From positions 186,001 through 250,000 of the forward strand of contig NC_026494.1 of NCBI RefSeq assembly GCF_000328475.2: DNA of 64,000 bases, in the 5' to 3' direction. The notes below the pieces were generated by a model. That model saw only the letters and a program-made list of their open reading frames with translations, had not been told where the DNA came from and did not search any database. Within the stretch, counting starts at the first letter, position 1. Each line of letters opens with the position of its first letter. The position numbers and the translations under genes were made by a program. The stretch is from Mycosarcoma maydis (taxonomy: Eukaryota > Basidiomycota > Ustilaginomycetes > Ustilaginales). Positions 52,165-61,570 of the stretch are shown piece after piece.

Positions 52165-55100
52165 ATGGAGCGCACTTACTCTACCGATTCGGTCGCGTCC
52201 ATCCCGGAACAGTCGCTTCCAGATTCGTCCCGTCTCCGTAAGGCTGCTCGTCGACTCTCCAACCAGGCTTCCGCTACGCGCGCCAGAGAATGGAGAAAGT
52301 CGCGGCTTCATCACTCCACTAGCCATGCATCTAATGCGCATGCCAACGGACACAGTGCAACCAACGCTGATGGCACACATCAGCACCCCTACTTTGCCTC
52401 GAATGCCAAAGCTGGCCCATCTTCACGACGACTAAGTCATGGCGTTGCTACCGCGCATTCTGCAGCTCACCCACCTGCGCCTGTCAGCCTCCGCAGGCGC
52501 AACATTCTCGACTCGGCCGCCTCGGCTCCCGCCTCTCGCTACGGCTATGCTGCTTCCACCCCCACTTCGTCTCCGCAGCCTGCCTCTTCCCCTGCTTCTA
52601 GCATCTCGGCCTGGCCCACTGCTTCTGGAGAGCTCTCCGGCTCCTCCACCGACCGTCCTACTCCAAGGTACCGATCTGATACCGTCACGTCCAGAGACGC
52701 CTACTCGGCTGACCCTTCTGCTGACGGTGGTGACGGCTATGCATCGAGCAGCGACATTCGTTCTTCCGGCTCCGAGTACGAGCCGTTCGACTGGGACATA
52801 GGTCGCAAGCGACACAGCCACGATCGATCTCGTCCGCTCGTACTCGACCATGCCGTCTTGCGAGCCCCTGCCTATTCACTGCCATCAGCCAACGCACACC
52901 CTCCTTCTCTGCCACCTAACGCTCTCTCTGGCTCGGCATACAATCGTCGATCCACTTCTCGATTCACCAAATCCTCCATAGGCAACACTCGTTCTCCCAA
53001 ACATCCGCGTCATCTTGCCTCGGACTCGTCGCTACGCACCTCAGCGTCGCGACCCAGCCGCGAGTCCATCTTATCTCGCGCTATGGGTGCAGCAGGTTTC
53101 CGAACTTCTCCTACTGAACCGACCGTCGTGAGCTTGCCTGCCTCCGACTCACCCCCGCCCGCTGCACTGAAGGCAAGACGCGCCAGTCACGATAAGACAG
53201 CACGCGCCAGCGGCGCAACACCAGCAACTTCCACGGCCAAGGCAGGTACAGAACCAGCTCGATCTTCTTCGATATCAACTGCAGCCGGTCCGGCTGGCTC
53301 CAGCATTGCCAAACTTTCAGCATCCTCAATATCATCGCACCGTGGTCTTGCTTCAAAGTGGCGACGAATGCGCGTCAATCCTTCCTTGGAGGCCTTGCTC
53401 GCCAGTCTCGCCTCCTGCGTTGCCTATCGTGGTCTCAAAACACATCCAAAGCGCGAAACACAGAGCCATGCTTCCGAAGTCGGCTTCATTACCCTCGTCA
53501 GCACGCTCTACTTTTTCCTACGCGACCCGGACGAGCAAGCTGCCATCTGGGCCACTGACCATCGCAACTATCGCTCATGTCCAGAGGATGGCGCTCTCAA
53601 CGCTCTTCTGCTTCCACCCTTGCTCGCCTGTGCTACCCTGTTTTCGGCAATACAGGATCAGACTGTCGGTCGCAGCAGCGCACGTGCCTCCGGAGAAGCG
53701 CTTCCCAACCCTCCTTGGTTGGTCGAGGGACCTCCTGAAATTCTCAATCACGATCGAAAGCTCGGAGGCGGAATGACGACACTCGTGGTGTCACGCCACT
53801 CTCTTGTGAGCACCATGTGTATGACATCTACCGTCTTGTTCTGTCATCTCTTTGCCACAAAGTGGATCCGTCTCCCGCATCAGTTCCCCAAGAGCAATTG
53901 GGCAAAGCTGCGCAGCTTCACCGCCTTTTCCACGGTGGTAGCTATCACGCTCGAGCTCGTCAAGGACGCTGCCGCTCTGTACGGCTTTCCTCTGTGGTCA
54001 GACCTGGCACGCTGGGAAGTCATCGCTGCGGCTTTATTCTACCAGGCGAATCTGTACACCATTTCCCGACTTGCACGTAGAAGCTTCACATTGGGAGAAC
54101 TCGGCATTGTTGCCGCAGTTGGTGTCACGCTGACCATGGAAGCTCTGCATCTCTGCCTTGCCAAGTTGCTCCCCGTAACAACCCCGTACGTCAAGACCTT
54201 CCGACGCCCAACGCCGCTACTCATTTTCCAGCTCGCACTCATCGTCGGCACTTTCATGATTGGGTTTTTGCTCTCACCACTTCTGTACCTGTCGCGCAAC
54301 CTGGCACAGAAACCCACGCATCGCCTCCGCTGGCCCGACAAGCGCGACCTGCACCGCCGTTTGCTCGCCGGCTTCTTCTATCTCTTTACCGTTATCTACG
54401 TAGTGGGTGTGCTCGGCATGTGGGTGCGCTGGCTACTCGTACGCCGAGATCCGTGGCTGTGGACGTTGTCGTTCATGCTCAAGGGTACAAAGCCTTGGAC
54501 GCGTCCGGTGCTGGTCTGTTACTGGCTTGTGCTCATCTCGGTGTCCATCTCGTGCTGGCAGGCAGTTGTGGCTCGGGCCAAGCGTTTCCGCAGCATGGGC
54601 AACTCGTATCAGCGAACCATGCTGGGCTCCAAGATGCCCGTTGCAACGGCTGCCGCAAATCATTCAGCTGCTCAGCTCAAGCTGCAACAACAGCAACAGC
54701 AAGAGATCAAGAGCGCTGCTCCCTCTGATGTAGTTGTTGCAGTATCGCCCAGCTCGCACGCACCAGGCGGCGTAGAGATCACGGCTGAAAACATTGATAC
54801 GAATGCTCCGAGCGGTAGGCCGGGCGCAGGGTTGACTAGCGCGAACATAGCGAATGTAGGCAACGGCAGCAATGTGGGAGCATGTGAAGCCAAGCGGGGC
54901 GCTGGCGGCAACCTGAAGCTGTCGACGCTAAGCGGAAGTGCGTCTCTTCTGGCAAAGGAGCACAACACAGCTGCGATCAAAAAGGCATCGTATCTGTCGC
55001 TCAACGCGCGACGCAAGTTCTTCCATGCGCTCGCCGTGCTGCTGTTCGTGCCTGGGATCGCACTCGACCCTGCCTTCACGCACTTGGGCTTCTCGCTCGC

Positions 55101-55593
55101 GTTTTCGGCGTTCATCTTGGCCGAGTACGTGCGGTACTACGCGCTCTACCCGTTCGGCGCTGTTTTGCACGTGTTTATGTCCGAGTTCCTGGACCACAAG
55201 GACTCGGGACCGGTGATCCTGTCGCACTTCTACCTGCTCACTGGCTGCGCCGGTCCGTTGTGGCTGGAAGGCCACTCGCGCATCGTGCAGCAGACGGGCG
55301 TGCTCGTGCTCGGAGTAGGCGACTCGCTCGCCTCGGTCGTCGGACGGAGGTACGGCCGTACCTACTGGCCCGGCGGCTCCAGCAAGACGGTCGAAGGCTC
55401 GCTGGCGTTCGTGACGAGCATCATGGCGTCTGCTTGGCTCCTCCGGCTCGTCGGTTGGTGCGAACCGTTTCACATGCTCAAGTACCTCGGCGTCATCACC
55501 TCGCTCGGCTTGCTCGAAGGCGTTTCGGATCAACACGACAACTTGGTCCTCCCCATCTTTGGTTATGTCGTGGCCTGCTTAGTCGGTCTATAG
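52165..55593 (+). CDS. SEC59: Dolichol kinase
   Basis: A 1142-residue, single-exon protein whose C-terminal third is a dolichol kinase, the multi-spanning ER membrane enzyme that uses CTP to make dolichyl phosphate for N-glycosylation, O-mannosylation and GPI anchors. The catalytic core occupies about 945-1142: NARRKFFHALAVLLFVPG, AEYVRYYALYPFG, FLDHKDSGPVILSHFYLL, and the CTP-binding region LGVGDSLASVVGRRYGR with KTVEGS. The middle (about 400-810) holds further hydrophobic segments. Residues 1 to about 390 are a Ser/Ala-rich disordered extension with no counterpart in the roughly 520-residue yeast enzyme. A Gln-rich stretch and low-complexity linker at about 830-940 separate the membrane blocks. 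The start is in good context (cgccATGG). Confidence 0.93.
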   Translation: MERTYSTDSVASIPEQSLPDSSRLRKAARRLSNQASATRAREWRKSRLHHSTSHASNAHANGHSATNADGTHQHPYFASNAKAGPSSRRLSHGVATAHSAAHPPAPVSLRRRNILDSAASAPASRYGYAASTPTSSPQPASSPASSISAWPTASGELSGSSTDRPTPRYRSDTVTSRDAYSADPSADGGDGYASSSDIRSSGSEYEPFDWDIGRKRHSHDRSRPLVLDHAVLRAPAYSLPSANAHPPSLPPNALSGSAYNRRSTSRFTKSSIGNTRSPKHPRHLASDSSLRTSASRPSRESILSRAMGAAGFRTSPTEPTVVSLPASDSPPPAALKARRASHDKTARASGATPATSTAKAGTEPARSSSISTAAGPAGSSIAKLSASSISSHRGLASKWRRMRVNPSLEALLASLASCVAYRGLKTHPKRETQSHASEVGFITLVSTLYFFLRDPDEQAAIWATDHRNYRSCPEDGALNALLLPPLLACATLFSAIQDQTVGRSSARASGEALPNPPWLVEGPPEILNHDRKLGGGMTTLVVSRHSLVSTMCMTSTVLFCHLFATKWIRLPHQFPKSNWAKLRSFTAFSTVVAITLELVKDAAALYGFPLWSDLARWEVIAAALFYQANLYTISRLARRSFTLGELGIVAAVGVTLTMEALHLCLAKLLPVTTPYVKTFRRPTPLLIFQLALIVGTFMIGFLLSPLLYLSRNLAQKPTHRLRWPDKRDLHRRLLAGFFYLFTVIYVVGVLGMWVRWLLVRRDPWLWTLSFMLKGTKPWTRPVLVCYWLVLISVSISCWQAVVARAKRFRSMGNSYQRTMLGSKMPVATAAANHSAAQLKLQQQQQQEIKSAAPSDVVVAVSPSSHAPGGVEITAENIDTNAPSGRPGAGLTSANIANVGNGSNVGACEAKRGAGGNLKLSTLSGSASLLAKEHNTAAIKKASYLSLNARRKFFHALAVLLFVPGIALDPAFTHLGFSLAFSAFILAEYVRYYALYPFGAVLHVFMSEFLDHKDSGPVILSHFYLLTGCAGPLWLEGHSRIVQQTGVLVLGVGDSLASVVGRRYGRTYWPGGSSKTVEGSLAFVTSIMASAWLLRLVGWCEPFHMLKYLGVITSLGLLEGVSDQHDNLVLPIFGYVVACLVGL

Positions 55594-55951
55594 TGAATTC
55601 CACTTGCACCTTTCGCTTCGCTGCAATCACGGATGTGTGCTTTACATGCCTGTCACCGTGCCCCGGTGCATGCGCATCGGTAAATCTCGTGACTGCTCTT
55701 CGGTACAGATTTACACGCGCTCGCTGAAACACATCGGTCCTCGCGCGTCGCTTTTCTCAACACAGCTCCCGATAGATTCGCAATTATACACACATGTGCT
55801 ATCGATCGCAGCGACACGCAAATTCACAATCATGAATCGTGAATTCCCAACTGCGCGATAACTGAATGTATCCCCACAATCGCATCACGAATCAAACTTC
55901 ACGTATCAAGAATGTGGAATGTGCATTCAAGTTAGTACAAGAGCACTTAGC
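55594..55951. other. Convergent intergenic region
   Basis: Tail-to-tail spacer between dolichol kinase and the putative secreted protein, with a motif copy at about 55826-55850. No gene seen. Confidence 0.6.
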
Positions 55952-56539
55952 TTAGAACTGAGCTGATAGGAATAAGCGGAAGTCTTTGGCTGGATCGGTT
56001 GCAGCTTGTTCTGGTAGAGATGCAGGTTGATGAGGTCCAGATGACTGATGGGCAGGATCAGCAAACCGGTTTGGTCCGCCGGCAGGGGATGCAGGCGGAG
56101 CGTTGGGCGAGGGTACAGCAGGCCAATGCGCCATGTTGGATGGCGGCGCAAACGCAGGATTCACGTCGGCTGGTGAGCGTGCGATGAGGTGTTGCGCGGC
56201 ACGCGACGCGCGGGTGACGAGCTGCGATTCGTCGTAGTTGATATGTCGACGTGTCGACGAGACGCTGTCCGACCGTCGCTCAAGCACACCCGCATGGCGC
56301 GCTTCAATCTGTCCCGATTCCGCCCAAGCGGATGCACGCGAGGCGGAATCCACCGTATCTGTGCAATGTAAACGCGCCAGTTTCGTCAGTTGGACCGACC
56401 GATGAGTTCGCTGCACCAAGGCGTACTTACCACAAGCAATCGCATCACACCCCGGAGCCGTCGCAGCGAGAACAGGCGAAGCACGCACAACACTGCCGAG
56501 AACCAGAACCATCACCACCAGAACGAAAACGCTCGACAT
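55952..56539 (-). CDS. Putative small secreted protein
   Basis: I do not recognise this protein. From the ATG at 56539 it starts with a strong signal peptide (MSSVFVLVVMVLVLGSVVRA, cleavage likely around residues 19-26), then a short Cys-containing stretch (GCDAIAC). An Arg/Ser-rich middle with a dibasic LERRSD site follows, then a Pro/Ala-rich tail, ending in FRLFLSAQF. There is no other membrane segment. The interval 56359-56430 looks like a textbook intron on the minus strand (GTAAGT, CTGACG branch site, CACAG), exactly 72 bp, so the frame is open with or without splicing: 171 residues spliced, 195 unspliced. Size, signal and lack of known domain would fit a candidate effector or cell-surface protein; this is inference only. 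Confidence 0.6.
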   Translation of the reverse strand: MSSVFVLVVMVLVLGSVVRASPVLAATAPGCDAIACGKYALVQRTHRSVQLTKLARLHCTDTVDSASRASAWAESGQIEARHAGVLERRSDSVSSTRRHINYDESQLVTRASRAAQHLIARSPADVNPAFAPPSNMAHWPAVPSPNAPPASPAGGPNRFADPAHQSSGPHQPASLPEQAATDPAKDFRLFLSAQF

Positions 56540-57936
56540 TACGCCCCCAGCACATGTGCGTCCAGCGTCGGTTCCATCCCGTTTAGCAGCGCCTTTGGTC
56601 GAGTGCGGAACACGCATCGGTGTGCGTATGTGTCGATTGTCCAATCGTCCACTTTCCGAGTACCAGCTCGTTACACGTCGAAGTGTGAAGAAGAAACGAT
56701 CGAGACAAGCAAGTTCTCTTGCAATGAAGAGTGTTCAGACCGACTCGCGGGAAAACAAGAGTAAACCAACCAATATATATGCCGCATGTCTTGGAGCTGC
56801 AACGTGGTCACATGCTGGCAACTCGAAAGTACGGTGGGTAGTCAAGTGCATATCACCAGATGAAGTCGATGATGGTTGACATGAATCGTTCTAAAAGGGG
56901 GCAGGGCCATTGGCTGTGCTGCTGCTGCTGCTACTGCATGCGCGCCGTCAGGTACCGTACCTATCTACCCAAGTCAGAGCAAAGACCATCCAGAAGCGCA
57001 CGCGTTCGGATCATGGTGCGGGCAAGATCACACACGATTCGAACCAGGGCCAAACAAACGAGGCGCCATGATGAAGCACCGAACCCGACGTGCAAGTGTG
57101 CGTGATGAACTCGACAGTGCAACGACTCCGACTGATGCACTGGCGACGATGATGGTGGGTGAAACAAGAAAAAAGTGGATCCGACGGGCGCAAGACAACA
57201 CGGCACATGTGCCGTGTTTCACTCTTATCCTGCTGCACGGCTGGGTGCCCACTCACGACTGGGCGTGAGAATCGTGAATCGTGAATTGTGAAACTTGCCC
57301 GCATCTGTGAAGTGATTCACTTGGTGTGGTTCTTGTGTAATCGACACGACGTCGTTTGTGAATCTGGCGTTGTGGTGAATGCCGAGAACGCTCCGAAACA
57401 TGCACGCCGTCGGACAGGACAGTGGCTGCGCGGCAAAATTGCCGCTGGTGGGTCAGAAACAACATGAAGCTCCCAATCAGGCCGTGCACAGCCAGCTCAT
57501 TGTCGAGACGCAGACTTGGCTGGTGCTTGGTGGCATGTACAAGCAAGCAGTGCCAATCGGCTGCATCAAGAAAACCACACAGTCAACTCGGGTAGCAAGC
57601 CACAAGTAGCGACAAGAGTGAGCAAGTCCAAGGCCGAAGCCAAATCTGACACGGCTTTGCATCAGAAGAAAAGAACCAACTTTGGCTGATGGTGGCTTGG
57701 CTGACGAAAACCCCATCGCCCTCTGTAGTTCGATTGGTCGATACAGCTTAGTCGCACATCCGACACAGTCAACGCGCGACCTGAGAATTGTCGGTTGGAT
57801 TGCAGTAGTGATACAGTGTGATACTTTTTAGATGTGTTCTGCTCGATCGCACCGATTTATCGTGTGACTGCTAGATGGATTGTCTTGAAGCAGTTTGGGG
57901 TATCTGTCGGCGTGATTCGGATGTGTGTGCGACGGT
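56540..57936. other. 1.4 kb gene-free region
   Basis: Lies between the start of the secreted-protein gene and the stop of SmD2. It holds a TATA-like site (listed), a (GCT)n-like patch near 56920-56935 and a motif copy at 57268-57293. No gene could be supported. Confidence 0.55.
56773..56780 (-). promoter_or_regulatory. Possible TATA box of the secreted-protein gene
   Basis: A TATATAT string about 235 bp upstream of the ATG at 56539, in the correct direction for the minus-strand gene. Position and composition only. Confidence 0.35.
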
Positions 57937-58362
57937 TTAAGCGGTATTTCTAAGCACCAGAACGACCGAGTCGCCACGAAGGAACATCTTGGAGATGAAG
58001 CGGTCCTTGTTGACCGGCTTTTTGCCTTTGCCCTTGGGCACCTCTGTCCACATCTCCTTTACGTTTTCAAGCACCATATTGGAGTGACGGTCGAATGCCT
58101 TTACCCTTGCAAGGAGTTTCTTGTTGTTGCGAAGTGCAATCAGGATTTGGGTGTGATTGCGAACGGATTGCTGCAGCACAGAAAGAGGACCTTGAGAGAT
58201 CTCATACTGTTCAAGCTCTCTGATCTGCGATTGGTCCAGTTCGGACTTGGGAACATTGACGTATTGGCTGTGTGAAATGCAAGCCAACATGTGGAAACTT
58301 GTCAGTACAACGAAAGCCAAGATCGAGCTGACATGTTACACAGGTGCAGATGCTTACCTCAT
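57937..58362 (-). CDS. SMD2: Small nuclear ribonucleoprotein SmD2
   Basis: A 111-residue Sm-core protein that joins the seven-membered Sm ring on U1, U2, U4 and U5 snRNAs. The coding exons are 58358-58362 (only ATGAG) and 57937-58267, separated by a 90-bp intron (gtaagc...cacag). Joining restores [14 protein letters not shown]. The body matches SmD2: [20 protein letters not shown], the Sm1 motif with [28 protein letters not shown] and the Sm2 motif with [13 protein letters not shown]. The tiny first coding exon is unusual but explains the missing start; reading the second exon upstream without splicing gives an unrelated N-terminus. Head-to-head with glutamyl-tRNA synthetase. Confidence 0.94.
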
Positions 58363-58816
58363 CGTGTTGACGCTGGAAGACCGAAGATGCGGCAAAGGAC
58401 GAGATGCCTATGGTGAATGTGGTGGAGGATCGTAGCCCGGATCAAAAGCGCTCAGCACAAACTGACATTCCAAAAGCTCGTAAATGATGAATTCGGCTCC
58501 GGACTTTGCATTCACGATTTACTTACACAGTCACAGTCACGAGTCCCTCTTCATCCACTCGTGTCTGACTCGAGCGAAGAAGAATCACGAATGGAAGAGC
58601 GTCACAGATTGACACCAATTGAATGATACTCTTTCAACTCTTCTTGGACCTTGGAACGTGTCTCAATCATTTTGCAAGTCAAGCGGCGTGTTCGCTCGAT
58701 AACTTACTTGAATTCTTTGCGAAAAAATGGAGCTGCGCTTTGATATTAGAAAGACCTACTTGCCCGTTTTCCTCCATCATTTCTTACACCAAAGAGCGGC
58801 CGTCACACATACGAAT
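58363..58816. promoter_or_regulatory. Divergent promoter region, SmD2 / GluRS
   Basis: A 454-bp head-to-head spacer with motif copies at about 58508 and 58583 and an AGTCACGAGT copy near 58536. The frame from 58727 that runs into the synthetase gene is treated as leader. Confidence 0.5.
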
Positions 58817-61345
58817 ATGGCTACTCCCACACTCAAGCTCGACCCGCAGGCAAAGGTCGCCCCGCTGGCACCTATCGCGCTTGCCAAACTCGTTACTGCT
58901 GCTGACGCTTCTCAGGCGCTCACGCTCGTCTTTGAGGACGGCATCGCGCCCACTCTGATCCTTCCTAACGCCGCTCCTGTTGAGGGCTACCTTCACATTA
59001 TCCGAGAGCTCGCCTCGCACTATGCCCACCTTGGTCTCTCTGGCACCGACAAGGACCAGAGCGCACAGGTCAACCTCTACGTCAGCCAAGGCGACAACCT
59101 AGCACTCGCCAACTTCCAGACCGCTTCGGCGATCGCCGACAGCCTCGACCAGCACCTTGCTCTGCGCACGTTTCTCGTCAGCCACTCTGTCACTGCGGCT
59201 GATGCAGCCATCTGGGCGGCTGTGCGTGCCAGCTCGCCCGTCATTGGTCTCGTCCGTAAGGGTCTCCACAAGCACTTGCAGCGATGGTTCAACCACATCG
59301 ACTCGCTTGCACCCTTCTCTGACGCGCTCGTCCAACTCGCCGATGCCAAGGCCGAGAAGTTCAAGAACAAAAAGACCGCTGCTGGCTTTGATCTCTTCCT
59401 CAAGGATGCTCAGCAGGGCCAGGTGGTCACTCGCTTCCCTCCCGAGCCTTCGGGTTATCTGCACGTCGGTCACGCCAAAGCCGCCATTCTCAACCAGTAT
59501 TTTGCTCGCCAGTACAACGGCAAACTCATTATTCGATTCGACGACACCAACCCAAGCAAGGAGAAGGAGGAGTTCGAACAGTCAATCATCGAGGATCTCG
59601 CACTTCTCGGTATCAAGGGTGACGCGACGAGCCACACCTCGGATTACTTTGACAAGCTTTACCAGCTTGCCATCCAGATGATTCAGCTTGGCAAAGCGTA
59701 CGCTGATGACACACCTCAGGAGCAGATGCGTGCCGAGCGTATGGACGGGATCGCTTCGAAGCGCCGTGATGCATCGGTCGAGGAAAATATGACGCGTTTC
59801 GCCGACATGTCGACTGGCTCTGCTGAAGGTCGTAAGTGGTGCTTGCGTGCCAAGATCTCGTATTCGGATCCGAACAAGGCAATGCGTGACCCAGTCATCT
59901 ATCGCTGCAACCCAGACGTCTCGCATCACCGCACGGGCACTACCTGGAAGGTGTACCCAACGTACGACTTTGCGTGCCCGATTGTCGACTCGATCGAAGG
60001 CGTCACGCACGCTCTGCGTACCAACGAGTACCGCGACCGCAACCCGCAGTACTACTGGATGCTCGACGCGCTCAAGCTGCGTAAAGTGGATATTTGGGAC
60101 TTTGGTCGTCTCAACTTTGTCTACACGCTTCTGTCCAAACGTAAGCTGCAGTGGTTTGTGGATAATGGAGTGGTTTCTGGTTGGGACGATCCACGTTTCC
60201 CTACCGTCCGAGGTATCCGCAGGAGAGGTATGACGATCGAAACGATCCAAGAGTTCATCTTGGCGCAGGGCCCATCGCAACAGATCATCAACATGGAATG
60301 GGACAATATCTGGACCATCAACAAGCGCAACATCGATCCTGTTGTTCCACGATACCATGCTCTCGATAAAGACGGCCTTGTCAAGGTCAACGTCAAAGGT
60401 GCGCCCAAGCGTCACACCAAGGAGATGCCGAGGCACAAGAAGAACGCGGATCTGGGCACCAAGCTCACCGTGTTCGACCAAGAGGTATATGTGGAGCAGG
60501 CAGACGCGCGGTCGTTCGGCCAAGCCGAAGAGGTGACGTTGATGGATTGGGGCAATGTGATCATTGACTCGAAGCAGACCGACGCTGCAGGCAACGTGGT
60601 TTCGATCGATGCAAGCGCCAATTTGGATGGTGACTTTAAAAAGACCAAGAAGAAGGTCACCTGGCTCGCGGCGTCGGCTTCCACTACAGAGACATTGGTC
60701 GAGGTGGACCTGCTCGACTTTGACTACCTGATCACCAAGAAAAAGTTGGACGAGGAGGATAACTTTGCCGACTTTGTCACGCCGAATTCCGAGTTTCGCA
60801 GTGTCGCGCTCGCGGATCACAACGTGGCGTCGCTTGAGCCGGGCGCTGCGATCCAATTCGAGCGCAAAGGCTACTATATTTTGGACCAGTTGGTCGGTAA
60901 GAATGGTAGGAGAGAGTTTATCAGGATTCCGGATGGAAAACAGGCATCTTCGGCTAGCAAGGTGGCGCCCGATGCGGATGTCGAGGCAAAGAAGCACGCG
61001 GCTCAAAAGGCGCGTGCTGAAAAAGCGGCAGCCAAAGCCAAGAAGCAACAGGAAAAGGCTGACAAGACCAAGGCCAAGGCACTTGAAAAGGGCGACGGCT
61101 TGCAGTACGTCGCCGGGGCTGTCAGTGCCAGTGTAGCCGCCGCCACTGCCGGTCTTGCCACCGCCATAGCTACCAAACCATCCTCGGCTGCCAACACGCA
61201 CAACACTCGCGCATCCCACCCCCCCCACTTCCCAGAACTCATCGACTCTGCCCACACCATCAACATGTATCACGCCCCCATCATCACCACCAACATCCCC
61301 ACCCCCGTCCGCACAAACATGTACTCCATGAACAAGATCCTGTAA
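58817..61345 (+). CDS. GUS1: Cytosolic glutamyl-tRNA synthetase
   Basis: An 842-residue class I synthetase that charges tRNA-Glu. Residues 1 to about 190 form the GST-like N-terminal domain that binds the Arc1-type cofactor. The catalytic core begins at FPPEPSGYLHVGHAKAAIL, where HVGH (about 216) is the HIGH motif. IRFDDTNPSKE and VYPTYDFACPIVDSIEGVTH follow, and LLSKRKL (about 439) is the KMSKS equivalent. The anticodon-binding beta-barrels follow. After the barrels come a Lys/Ala-rich helix (about 715-755) and an odd Ala-rich, then His/Thr-rich tail of about 80 residues ending in MYSMNKIL. The ATG at 58817 was preferred over 58727 because similarity starts after it and its context is ATATGG with A at -3. 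Confidence 0.95.
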   Translation: MATPTLKLDPQAKVAPLAPIALAKLVTAADASQALTLVFEDGIAPTLILPNAAPVEGYLHIIRELASHYAHLGLSGTDKDQSAQVNLYVSQGDNLALANFQTASAIADSLDQHLALRTFLVSHSVTAADAAIWAAVRASSPVIGLVRKGLHKHLQRWFNHIDSLAPFSDALVQLADAKAEKFKNKKTAAGFDLFLKDAQQGQVVTRFPPEPSGYLHVGHAKAAILNQYFARQYNGKLIIRFDDTNPSKEKEEFEQSIIEDLALLGIKGDATSHTSDYFDKLYQLAIQMIQLGKAYADDTPQEQMRAERMDGIASKRRDASVEENMTRFADMSTGSAEGRKWCLRAKISYSDPNKAMRDPVIYRCNPDVSHHRTGTTWKVYPTYDFACPIVDSIEGVTHALRTNEYRDRNPQYYWMLDALKLRKVDIWDFGRLNFVYTLLSKRKLQWFVDNGVVSGWDDPRFPTVRGIRRRGMTIETIQEFILAQGPSQQIINMEWDNIWTINKRNIDPVVPRYHALDKDGLVKVNVKGAPKRHTKEMPRHKKNADLGTKLTVFDQEVYVEQADARSFGQAEEVTLMDWGNVIIDSKQTDAAGNVVSIDASANLDGDFKKTKKKVTWLAASASTTETLVEVDLLDFDYLITKKKLDEEDNFADFVTPNSEFRSVALADHNVASLEPGAAIQFERKGYYILDQLVGKNGRREFIRIPDGKQASSASKVAPDADVEAKKHAAQKARAEKAAAKAKKQQEKADKTKAKALEKGDGLQYVAGAVSASVAAATAGLATAIATKPSSAANTHNTRASHPPHFPELIDSAHTINMYHAPIITTNIPTPVRTNMYSMNKIL

Positions 61346-61570
61346 CCCATCCCTGGCCGTCCTCCCTGTCGCATCTCGCAGCACTTTCTACTCGATCCGA
61401 TTCCGCACGCACTCACGAATCCACGTCCGAAATCACGATCAAATCGCAAACGTGTGCAAAAAGTCTCGACATGAATGAATCGGCGTGCAGCCAAGCACCA
61501 AGGTGCAATTGTGAATGTACCAACAGCTGTGAGACCGACTGACGACTGCGGACCGTAAACACGCAAGCGA

